Of a stretch of DNA of 64,000 bases, positions 1-8,262 are shown piece by piece (the stretch's first letter is position 1; each line of letters opens with the position of its first letter). A program made the translations under genes and the position numbers. Origin of the DNA: CAZYBG01 sp964645155 (lineage in GTDB: Bacteria > Pseudomonadota > Alphaproteobacteria > Rhodobacterales > Rhodobacteraceae); the NCBI GenBank assembly GCA_964645155.1, contig CAZYBG010000004.1:12306-76305 (forward strand), written 5' to 3'. Below the pieces are notes generated by a model, which was not told where the DNA came from, searched no databases, and saw nothing but the letters and a program-made list of their open reading frames with translations.

Positions 1-82
1 TCTGGGGTGAGGTGCGCCCGGAAATCGTGCCATTGGCACGATTTCAGCACCGAACGGGCGGAGCCCCGGCGGCGAAGCCGAC

Positions 83-217
83 CACATCCGGGATGAGGCG
101 GACTATGCCGCGCATGTCCGATACTGCTGGTGGAACCCGGTCAGGCACGGGCTGGTCGACTCGCCGGAGGCGTGGCCGCATTCGTCCGTTCACCGGGACA
201 GGCGTAGCCGCGGGGCG
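83..217 (+). pseudogene. C-terminal remnant of a REP-associated tyrosine transposase (RAYT)
   Basis: Reading frame 2 gives a 45-residue stretch beginning HIRDEADYAAH and continuing with YCWWNPVRHGLV and WPHSSVHR. This is the characteristic C-terminal block of RAYT proteins, the Y1-transposase relatives linked to REP sequences. The catalytic HUH motif and the N-terminal two thirds are absent: in this frame the residues before 83 do not look like RAYT, and a stop lies at 8-10. The fragment lies at the contig end beside a gene pair of different base composition. It is non-functional as it stands, though the missing part could lie beyond the contig edge. Confidence 0.6.
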
Positions 218-265
218 TTGGTGGTCGTCGAGCGTGCGAGCACGCACGCTACGGCTTGCTGGTCA

Positions 266-1282
266 TCATATTGTAACGTATCGGAAAAAGCGCCAGCCCG
301 CACTATCCTCGCCTTTGGCGAGAGCAACCTCTCGAAACAGCCGAAACATCGCGTCACCAAAATTGCGGCCCTGTCCCAACGACTCTCGATAGTACTCCGG
401 GTCCTCCATCTTCCGATAAAGATCACTCTTTGAGCAATCCGTCTCACTCAAAAACCAATCGTACAAGGTATAGAGTTCATCAATGAGTCCGCTCAGATCT
501 CTCCCTAAGATTCTCCTCGCGTTATCTAGCCGATCAGTAGGCGAAAGCGCGAGAATGGCAAGTGCTGCGTCCGGGGTAACCGTACTCCTCTCCTGATACT
601 CCAAGAGGAGAGCCAGAACGGCGGAATAGCATGTCAGAAGCCGACTAAACTTCAGTTTGAAGTTCTTGGCTCTGCGCCGTGCAGGATCAGTACTACCACC
701 CGCTTCATAGTTGATGCAGAGGGTCCTCCAGAATCGCAGGATGTCATTCACAAGAAACGCAGGCAGAAAGGCGTCAGAGTGATCTGCGAAATCAGTCCAA
801 TACCTCTCTATGCACTCCCTCCTAACCCTCTGATATGCCACTTCTCCAAAGATAACCTTGCTCTCAAGAAGCAAGAGAAGTCGTCCGGTGAAAGTATTAT
901 TAGCATCATCGGATGGCTTTCCCAAGCCCACCAAATACTCAGACAAAGCGTGAGCCTTCAGGAAGTTACCATCTGCGTCAAGATCAGGAAGCTCAAGCTC
1001 TCTGTTTACATGAACAATTGACGCAAGGAGTTCGATCTCTTGAAGGTTTGTAAGGAGTCGGCTCCTTGTCAGTTCTTCTTCTAGCGAGACCACGAACACG
1101 TCAAGGTCGCTGTGCGTGGACGCATCCCCGCGACCGAATGAACCGGTCGTGTATATGCATACCTGCTCACCAAGCCGTGAAACATCAGCCCACTGACTGA
1201 TCCTTCCTGTGAGCAAGCGCATTGCTTCCGTGCGAACCTTCGAGGAATGATCGCTTCTGGAACGTAGTTGGTTGGCCGTCAT
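266..1282 (-). CDS. Nucleotidyltransferase-fold protein (338 aa), target unknown
   Basis: The N-terminal region has the signature of the DNA polymerase beta-type nucleotidyltransferase fold: G47-S48 followed by D59-L-D61 (GSFGRG, then DLDVF), the metal- and nucleotide-binding loop. Residues about 130-150 (GRLLLLLESKVIFGE) resemble the helical segment that follows this domain in GlnD/DUF294-type proteins. The rest is helix-rich and unrecognised, with a basic stretch near 202-213. No membrane segment or signal peptide is seen. The start overlaps the upstream exonuclease gene by 98 bases; an in-frame ATG at 1222 is an alternative start. Base composition is clearly lower in GC than the neighbours. 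It could modify a nucleic acid, a protein or a small molecule, or act as the toxin or antitoxin of a pair. The fold is fairly certain; the job is unknown. Confidence 0.7.
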   Translation of the reverse strand: MTANQLRSRSDHSSKVRTEAMRLLTGRISQWADVSRLGEQVCIYTTGSFGRGDASTHSDLDVFVVSLEEELTRSRLLTNLQEIELLASIVHVNRELELPDLDADGNFLKAHALSEYLVGLGKPSDDANNTFTGRLLLLLESKVIFGEVAYQRVRRECIERYWTDFADHSDAFLPAFLVNDILRFWRTLCINYEAGGSTDPARRRAKNFKLKFSRLLTCYSAVLALLLEYQERSTVTPDAALAILALSPTDRLDNARRILGRDLSGLIDELYTLYDWFLSETDCSKSDLYRKMEDPEYYRESLGQGRNFGDAMFRLFREVALAKGEDSAGWRFFRYVTI

Positions 1283-1862
1283 CCCACACCATCAGTTTGA
1301 AGAATATGTTCGCTTGCTCTATCGCATCGGCCAGCGCATTATGCGTGTGCTGGAAGTCAGACTGCAGGGCTACTGGAAGTTGAGACTTGGAAGCTCGTGA
1401 AACCGGCACCTTCCCCCGTACAGCAACCGCTGTCTTCAGGTCAAAGCAGCCAGAGTGACCAAATGGGGAACCGAGCTTTGTGAAGCGAGTGAAGTACCAG
1501 TGCACCCAAAGCCAATCGAATGAAGCTGGATAAGCAACGAATATCGGTCGATTGTCACCGGAAACCTCATCGATCCACTGGCTTGCCATTTCCATGGCCT
1601 TCTCCGGTGGATTGCCTTCTTGAAGTAGACGGTTACGATCAAGACCATTCACATGTAATGCTTCATACTCGTACTGGTCGCTGATTGGCTTGATTTCGAC
1701 ATAGAACGTCTTGGTGGGAAAAGGGGTTAACTCCATCGAGCGCCCGTTGAACTTCCCACAGAACGCCATTCCGAGCGCCAACATCGAGTACGGCCCAGGA
1801 ATAGGACCATCAGTCTCCACGTCGACGGAAATGTATGCATCGCCGTTAGTTATAGCGTTCAC
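1185..1862 (-). CDS. DEDDh-family 3'-5' exonuclease (225 aa)
   Basis: All five catalytic residues of the DnaQ/RNase T-type DEDDh exonucleases can be placed: D14 and E16 (DVET), D116 in ASFDWLW, and H174 and D179 in HNALADA. These bind two metal ions and trim 3' ends of DNA or RNA. The protein is a bare nuclease domain with a tail of about 35 residues that runs into the next gene. The likely start is GTG: the reverse strand carries GAGGGG about 6 bases upstream, and this site overlaps the ettA stop codon, so translation may follow ettA. The gene overlaps the nucleotidyltransferase gene by 98 bases and shares its low-GC composition. The two look like one transferred unit. The substrate cannot be told from sequence. 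Confidence 0.8.
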   Translation of the reverse strand: MNAITNGDAYISVDVETDGPIPGPYSMLALGMAFCGKFNGRSMELTPFPTKTFYVEIKPISDQYEYEALHVNGLDRNRLLQEGNPPEKAMEMASQWIDEVSGDNRPIFVAYPASFDWLWVHWYFTRFTKLGSPFGHSGCFDLKTAVAVRGKVPVSRASKSQLPVALQSDFQHTHNALADAIEQANIFFKLMVWDDGQPTTFQKRSFLEGSHGSNALAHRKDQSVG

Positions 1863-1871
1863 ATTTGCCCC

Positions 1872-3527
<1,656 letters not shown>

Positions 3528-3607
3528 GGGTCCCGTCCGCCGTGAATGCTGTCGGTCGGGGGCTTACCTAGCGGCTTTGGCAGGGGCCGGCAACAGAGCC
3601 GCGGCGA

Positions 3608-4306
3608 TCAGCTGGCGTGATCGTCGATCAGCCGGTCTGGCCTGGCGAACCGCTCCGGTTCCGCTTGATCGACGATCGTCACGCCTCCCCCGTCAATCCG
3701 CACGCCGCAGCCCTGCAGGTTCTTGAAGGCCCGGCTGAGGTTCTCGGCCGTCATGCCAAGAAGCGCGGCCAGTCGCTTCTTGTCCATCGGAAACTCGAAA
3801 CAGCTGCCGCCACCGACGCGCACCTGCTCACGCAGGGGGTAGTTCGCCAGGCGCTCGAGCGCGGTCCGGAGCTTGAGATCCTTCGTGCTCTTGACCACCG
3901 AGCGGTAGCACTGCGCGAGTTCGGTCACGATGGCGCGGGCAAAGTCGCCGTCGAGATCGAGTACCGCACGGACATCCTCGCTGGGGACAAGCGCGATCCG
4001 GCTCTTCTCGAGCGTACGGGCGGACATGAGGTAGGGCGCATCCCGGATCGTCGCCGCGCGGATGAAGGTGGACACGGGCCGGACCGTCGAGAGGCTCGTC
4101 TCGCGTCCGTTCCACGTGGCGAAGAGTTCGACGGAGCCTTCCAGAACGACATGGAGAAAATCGCTGCGCCCGCCTTCCGCGATGAGCCGGATCTGGGGCG
4201 GGAAGTCCTGGACGTAGGACCCGCGCATGAGCGCCTTGAAGTTGCCGTCCTCCATGCCGGAGAAGAGCGCGAGGCTACGAACTTCCGACCGATACGAGTC
4301 AGGCAT
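3608..4306 (-). CDS. Crp/Fnr-family transcriptional regulator
   Basis: The protein has an N-terminal cyclic-nucleotide-binding-type beta-barrel (about residues 10-125), a dimer helix, and a C-terminal winged helix with recognition segment around MTAENLSRAFKNLQ. There is no N-terminal cysteine cluster, so it is not an oxygen-sensing FNR with an iron-sulfur centre; the layout fits Dnr/NnrR-like members that answer nitric oxide or redox state. The ATG start (232 aa) is preferred over a TTG 30 bases upstream. A perfect FNR-type palindrome (4368-4383) lies about 60 bases upstream of the start, which suggests autoregulation. The signal and regulon are inferred only from the subfamily look. Confidence 0.85.
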   Translation of the reverse strand: MPDSYRSEVRSLALFSGMEDGNFKALMRGSYVQDFPPQIRLIAEGGRSDFLHVVLEGSVELFATWNGRETSLSTVRPVSTFIRAATIRDAPYLMSARTLEKSRIALVPSEDVRAVLDLDGDFARAIVTELAQCYRSVVKSTKDLKLRTALERLANYPLREQVRVGGGSCFEFPMDKKRLAALLGMTAENLSRAFKNLQGCGVRIDGGGVTIVDQAEPERFARPDRLIDDHAS

Positions 4307-4367
4307 GTTCGCCCGCTTTCTCTTGTGCTCCTGCAACGAGGCTCCGGCAGCAAGTGTCGGCCTTTGA

Positions 4368-4383
4368 CTTGATAAATATCAAG
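4368..4383. promoter_or_regulatory. FNR/NNR-type operator palindrome
   Basis: CTTGATAAATATCAAG has perfect 6-base arms around a 4-base centre and matches the FNR/Dnr consensus TTGAT-N4-ATCAA. It lies upstream of the Crp/Fnr gene on the minus strand, in a suitable place for control of that gene and perhaps of something rightward. Confidence 0.7.
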
Positions 4384-4467
4384 CACGCCGCGGTAGATCT
4401 CATGTTGCGGCTTGCAGATGCGAGGGCGCACGACTGACAATTTTCCGTAAGCCATTCATTTATAACG

Positions 4468-4914
4468 ATGATTCATTACTTGATGATCTGGATCAAGTTC
4501 AGAACGCGCCGCCGCCCGCACATCCGCAAACGAACCTCGCAACTCGTGCGCGAGGCGCAGAACCACGCCGCGCCCAAGGGCAAGCCGGGCATCGCCTGGC
4601 GGCAGGCCGCGAACGCCGTGGCTCTGCGCACCCTCCTGTTGCAGGAGGCGCGGGCGCGCGGCATCCCGGCCGAGCCGGTCGAGGTCGGGCCGGGCCGGTT
4701 CGAAACCGAAGCGGAGGCCCTGATCCGGGGCCTGCTCGAATCCGCCGTGCACGTCGCGGCCCCGACGGAGGAGGCCATCCGCGCCGATGGGCAGAGATGC
4801 CGTCATCGGCCTGCCCGACGCGGCATCCTGATACGGCCCGTTCCGGTTGCGATAGGCGTAGATCGTCGGGCGTGGCAGCCTACTGGTTGTGCGCGCGCCA
4901 TCTGGCTGGAGTAA
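4468..4914 (+). CDS. Hypothetical protein, possibly a remnant (148 aa)
   Basis: No family was recognised. The stretch from about 4512 to 4790 has strong G/C bias at third codon positions in this frame, as real genes here do. It translates to a basic N-terminal part followed by an acidic, alanine-rich helical segment (residues about 60-110). After about 4795 the coding signal weakens, and the end overlaps the 3' end of the convergent araC-type gene. No ribosome binding site stands out before the ATG, and a candidate FNR-like box lies inside the first codons. It may be a gene fragment or a gene with another start. Confidence is low. Confidence 0.35.
   Translation: MIHYLMIWIKFRTRRRPHIRKRTSQLVREAQNHAAPKGKPGIAWRQAANAVALRTLLLQEARARGIPAEPVEVGPGRFETEAEALIRGLLESAVHVAAPTEEAIRADGQRCRHRPARRGILIRPVPVAIGVDRRAWQPTGCARAIWLE
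4483..4496. promoter_or_regulatory. Second FNR-like box, one mismatch
   Basis: ATGATCTGGATCAA fits TTGAT-N4-ATCAA with one mismatch in the left half. It lies about 100 bases from the perfect site. It overlaps the first codons of a doubtful rightward reading frame, so either the site or that start codon may be fortuitous. Confidence 0.4.
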
Positions 4915-5731
4915 GGCCCGTAACGCCCCGGAAAACGCGCGCGAAATACGTCGGGCTTTCAAAACCTACTCGCCGGGCCACCTCGAGGATGGAAGCGTCG
5001 GGCTGCAGCAAGTGTTGCTTCGCACGCTCGGCCCGAACAACGTTGATCATGGCGATCGGCGTTTGTCCGACTGTCTGCAGCAACGCCCGGTGGAACTGGC
5101 GTTCCGACAGGCTGCATACGGCCGCCAGGTCGGCGACGGCGATCCGGCCCGACAGATTGGCCTCGATGTAGTCGCGCACCCGCCGGAGGCGCCATGCCGG
5201 CAGAAGAGGCGCCTGTTCCGGACGGGCGCGCGTCAGGTGCCGGGCAACGACATAGCCCCAGGCCGTCGAGCTCATGGACGCCGCGAGGGCACCGTCCAGC
5301 CGGTTGTCGCGCGCCGAAAGATCCTCCAGCGCACGAAACAGATGAAACAGCAGCGGCTCGCCGGCGAACTGCAGCGACCGCAGGTCCGACGGATCATCGT
5401 CCGAGGGAGCCACGCAGAAGGCGGCCCAGGTCCAGCAGACGTCTTGCAACTCAAGCTTCCGGCGGCAGCCGGCGGGCAGGAACGAGACCATCCCGCAGGC
5501 GTCCCTTCCCTCGTAGCGCAGGCCATCATCGGTAAGATAGCTGTGGTGCCGGGCTCCGCCCCGCAGGGTCGCCATGATCAGGTGGTGATCAGACTGGAGC
5601 GTCCCGTCGACATGGTCGGTTCGTTCACGGGACGCGATCTGCAGGCGTCCGCCCGGCCAGACGACCGCAAGATCGCTTCGGGCGGCACTGCTCAACCTGC
5701 CGATATCGGTCGCCATACCCATGTCGTTCAC
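4880..5731 (-). CDS. AraC-family transcriptional regulator
   Basis: The last 100 of 283 residues form the double helix-turn-helix of AraC/XylS proteins: RRVRDYIEANLSGRIAVADL, SERQFHRALLQTVGQTP and the second helix pair around VARRVGFESPTYFARVFRGVTG, ending TPARWR. The N-terminal 170 residues are the variable effector-binding part and match nothing I recognise. The gene is divergent from the aldo/keto reductase gene, and two 12-base direct repeats 20 bases apart lie between them, as is typical of AraC operators. It probably controls the neighbouring reductase operon. A second possible start is the ATG at 5716. Confidence 0.88.
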   Translation of the reverse strand: MNDMGMATDIGRLSSAARSDLAVVWPGGRLQIASRERTDHVDGTLQSDHHLIMATLRGGARHHSYLTDDGLRYEGRDACGMVSFLPAGCRRKLELQDVCWTWAAFCVAPSDDDPSDLRSLQFAGEPLLFHLFRALEDLSARDNRLDGALAASMSSTAWGYVVARHLTRARPEQAPLLPAWRLRRVRDYIEANLSGRIAVADLAAVCSLSERQFHRALLQTVGQTPIAMINVVRAERAKQHLLQPDASILEVARRVGFESPTYFARVFRGVTGLTPARWRAHNQ

Positions 5732-5782
5732 CCGTGATCTGTCGGAGAAGTAGGCAGGCCCGGGCGCCGTTCAAACCCCGCG

Positions 5783-5814
5783 GCGGCAGGATCGCGATGA
5801 ACGCGGCAGGATCG
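5783..5814. promoter_or_regulatory. Direct-repeat operator candidate for the AraC-type regulator
   Basis: The 12-mer GCGGCAGGATCG occurs at 5783-5794 and again at 5803-5814, exactly 20 bases apart and thus on one DNA face. It sits in the 147-base space between the divergent araC-type and aldo/keto reductase genes. AraC-family proteins commonly bind such direct repeats. A shorter repeat, TTCAAACC, occurs at 5770 and 5855 in the same space. Confidence 0.45.
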
Positions 5815-5878
5815 GGCGCGACATTGGCCGCTCATCGGCCCATCTCGCAGGACATTCAAACCTGTCGGAGGAAGCACG

Positions 5879-6970
5879 ATGTCTGACGAAAAGATCGATG
5901 GCGCCGATGTCTCGGAAAGCCGCCGGGCATTTCTGGGCGCGCTCGGCGCGGTGACGGCCGGGGCCTCGCTGATCCCCGCGCTGGCAGCGACCTCCGCGAT
6001 GGCGCAGGATGCGCCCGCAGAAGAGCCGATCATTCGCAATACGGGCCGCACGGACCGCAACGTCACCGCACTCGGCCTCGGCACGTTCCTGACCTTCGAC
6101 CTCCTGCCGGGTGCCGACCGGTCGAACCTGCGCGAGGTGACGGGGATCTATCTGGAGGCGGGGGTGAATGTGGTCGACACCTCGCCGCTCTACGGCACGG
6201 GCGAGCAGAATGTCGGGACGTTCCTGGCTGAACTGGGCGGAACCGACAACCTATTCGTTTCGAACAAGCTCTGGACCACGGGCGACTATCTGGCCGACGA
6301 CAGCCAGTCCGAAGAAAGCTTCGCGATCTCGCAGATGCGGCTCTGGCGCGAGACGATGGACGCAATGTTCTGCCACAACCTCGTCAACATCGACGTGGCC
6401 GTACCGAAACTCAACGCGTGGAAGAACGAGGGGCGGATCGGCCTTGTCGGGATTTCGCATCACGAGAACGCCTACCACGACATCATGACCACCTGGATCG
6501 AGAGGGGGCAGATCGATGCGGTGCAGATCAACTATTCGATCTTCAACCGCGGCATCGAAGACCGGCTTCTGCCCGCCGCGGCGGCGAACGGGGTGGCAGT
6601 GTTTACCAACCTGGTGATGGAAAAGGCCCGGCTGAACGCGATCACCGAGAACGTGCCGTTGCCCGACTTCGCGGCCGAGATCGGAGCCACGACCTGGGCG
6701 CAGTACTTCATCAAGTGGGTGCTGGCCGAGCCGCGGATCACGACCGTCCTGACGGCCACATCGAACCCCGAACACGCGGCCGAGAACGTCGCCTGCCTGC
6801 GCGGCCCCCTGCCGGACACCGGCCTGCGCGAACGGATGCGCGCGCATATGGAGACGGTTCCGGGCTTCGCCGACATCGCGACGACCCCGTGGTATCCGGG
6901 CAAGCAGGAAATGTACGCGGGCCTCATCCGCAGGTCGCAGGCCGAGATGCGGGCGCGTCTGGGCGGCTGA
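5879..6970 (+). CDS. Tat-exported aldo/keto reductase
   Basis: Residues 15-41 form a twin-arginine signal (SRRAFLGAL, then a hydrophobic stretch ending near AMAQDA), which predicts export of a folded protein to the periplasm. The remainder is an aldo/keto reductase TIM barrel with a complete catalytic tetrad: D100 and Y105 (VVDTSPLYG), K130 (FVSNKLW) and H166 (FCHNLV). Such enzymes reduce carbonyls with NAD(P)H; a periplasmic member would have to carry a pre-bound cofactor through Tat or work with another partner. A good ribosome binding site (CGGAGGAAG) precedes the ATG. The secreted SUMF1-like gene follows 80 bases downstream and probably shares the operon. Confidence 0.88.
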   Translation: MSDEKIDGADVSESRRAFLGALGAVTAGASLIPALAATSAMAQDAPAEEPIIRNTGRTDRNVTALGLGTFLTFDLLPGADRSNLREVTGIYLEAGVNVVDTSPLYGTGEQNVGTFLAELGGTDNLFVSNKLWTTGDYLADDSQSEESFAISQMRLWRETMDAMFCHNLVNIDVAVPKLNAWKNEGRIGLVGISHHENAYHDIMTTWIERGQIDAVQINYSIFNRGIEDRLLPAAAANGVAVFTNLVMEKARLNAITENVPLPDFAAEIGATTWAQYFIKWVLAEPRITTVLTATSNPEHAAENVACLRGPLPDTGLRERMRAHMETVPGFADIATTPWYPGKQEMYAGLIRRSQAEMRARLGG

Positions 6971-7050
6971 TGCTGCGGATGCCACCGGGCGGGGCGAACG
7001 TCGCGCCCGGTGGCCGAAGCGGAGTTGAGGGAAGAGATGAAGGGCAGACC

Positions 7051-7734
7051 ATGAAGATCGGACATCTTTCGGCCATCGTCGGCTTGGCCGCGACCGCGGC
7101 GCAGTTGGCCCGGGCCGAGCCCGGCGATCGTGTGCGCATCGGGTCATTCGAGATCGACCGGACCGAAGTGACGATCGGCCAGTTCCGCGCCTTTGCCGCG
7201 GCATCCGATCTGACGACTGCGGCAGAGCGCGGGGGCGGCGGCTATGAGTTCGGCGCAGGCTGGGAACTTCGCCCGGGCTGGACCTATGCCGCGCCCCGCG
7301 GCACGCCGGGGAGCGACGACGAGCCAGCAGTGCATATCAGCTGGGAGGAAGCTTCGGCCTATTGCACGGCGGCAGGTGGACGACTGCCGACCTACGACGA
7401 ATGGCGCGCCGCCGCCTATACCGAAAGCCGCCCCGATCCGACGGGCGGCTTTGAAACCGGACGAACCTACGAGTACCCGGTGGGAGACAGCCCGGATGGC
7501 ATGAACAACAGCCGCGAAAGGCACGTCGCGGTGGGCACGACGAAGGAGGGCGTCAACGGCCTTTACGACATGGGCGCGAATGTCTGGGAGTGGATGGCCG
7601 ATCGGCGCAGCGACCAGGCGCTGACGGCCGGCGGCTCGTGGTGGTATGGCCCCGAGAACGCGCGTGACGGCCGCGCGCAGTGGAAGCCTGCCGACTTTCA
7701 CGCGCTCTACGTCGGGTTCCGCTGCGTCTACTGA
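7051..7734 (+). CDS. Secreted SUMF1 / formylglycine-generating-enzyme-like protein
   Basis: An N-terminal signal peptide (residues 1-22, MKIGHLSAIVGLAA to ARAEP) is followed by a short FGE-sulfatase (SUMF1) fold: DRTEVTIGQF, HISWEEASAYC, GRLPTYDEWRAAAY, NGLYDMGANVWEW and GGSWW, ending VGFRC. These are the structural motifs of the family. The two neighbouring cysteines that bind copper in true formylglycine-generating enzymes are not seen, so sulfatase activation is unlikely. Members without them often act as structural or partner proteins in the periplasm. The start ATG follows the reductase gene, and context suggests a role with that exported oxidoreductase. Confidence 0.8.
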   Translation: MKIGHLSAIVGLAATAAQLARAEPGDRVRIGSFEIDRTEVTIGQFRAFAAASDLTTAAERGGGGYEFGAGWELRPGWTYAAPRGTPGSDDEPAVHISWEEASAYCTAAGGRLPTYDEWRAAAYTESRPDPTGGFETGRTYEYPVGDSPDGMNNSRERHVAVGTTKEGVNGLYDMGANVWEWMADRRSDQALTAGGSWWYGPENARDGRAQWKPADFHALYVGFRCVY

Positions 7735-8262
7735 CGCGTCGGACGCCGTCATCCGACGACTGCTACCTTGGACTTGACCTTCCCTTGCTTCGGACCGGTC
7801 GCGGATCTCCACTCACGCGAACTGAACCCCGCGTCATCCTCGCTCAGAGGCGATGTATGTTCCGGGTCTGGTCGTTCTCTGGACAGTTAAGGTACCCCCG
7901 CTGAGTGAGCCGGTCGGGGCGCTGAAGGCCGATCTGGACTCTTGGCTGGTCCGCCACGACACGGAGCGACCCCACCTCCGGATACCCGCGATGTGGGCGG
8001 ACGGTCCGTCGGAACCGTGGCGCAAGACGTAAGTCGGGACGGTTGAGGGGACAGATCACCGACCCGGCGAAGATCGGCGCACCGACCCGGCAGGCGGCGT
8101 TGCTCAATGACAGTCCGGGGCCCCGACCAGCGCGGCACGGTCTCGGCAACCGGCCCAAGGTGGCGCCGAGCGAACCGCGCGCTCGACGCCGGATGATCCG
8201 GTCGGCAGGAGCGGTCCGGCCCGCCCCGGGGGCGTCGAACAGTGCCGCCCGCGGCCGCGGGC
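7735..8262. other. Intergenic stretch with IS debris
   Basis: About 530 bases separate two genes here. The only recognisable content is the transposase tail at 7901-8032. The rest has no convincing gene, RNA or repeat that I can see. Confidence 0.6.
7901..8032 (+). pseudogene. C-terminal fragment of an IS3-type transposase
   Basis: The frame reads ALKADLDSWLVRHDTERPHL and ends in a stop at 8030-8032. The D-x-W-x3-Y/H-N/D-T-x-R-P-H pattern is typical of the end of the DDE integrase domain in IS3/IS481-type transposases. The DDE catalytic part is missing. The remnant sits between the SUMF1-like gene and the end of dnaE, and marks an old insertion since deleted. Confidence 0.6.

Noticed and set aside
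266..1282. CBASS cyclic-nucleotide synthase
   Set aside because: The GS...DLD motif is shared by the whole nucleotidyltransferase superfamily. No effector, E1/E2-like or other CBASS genes are present, and the middle region is more like GlnD/DUF294 proteins.
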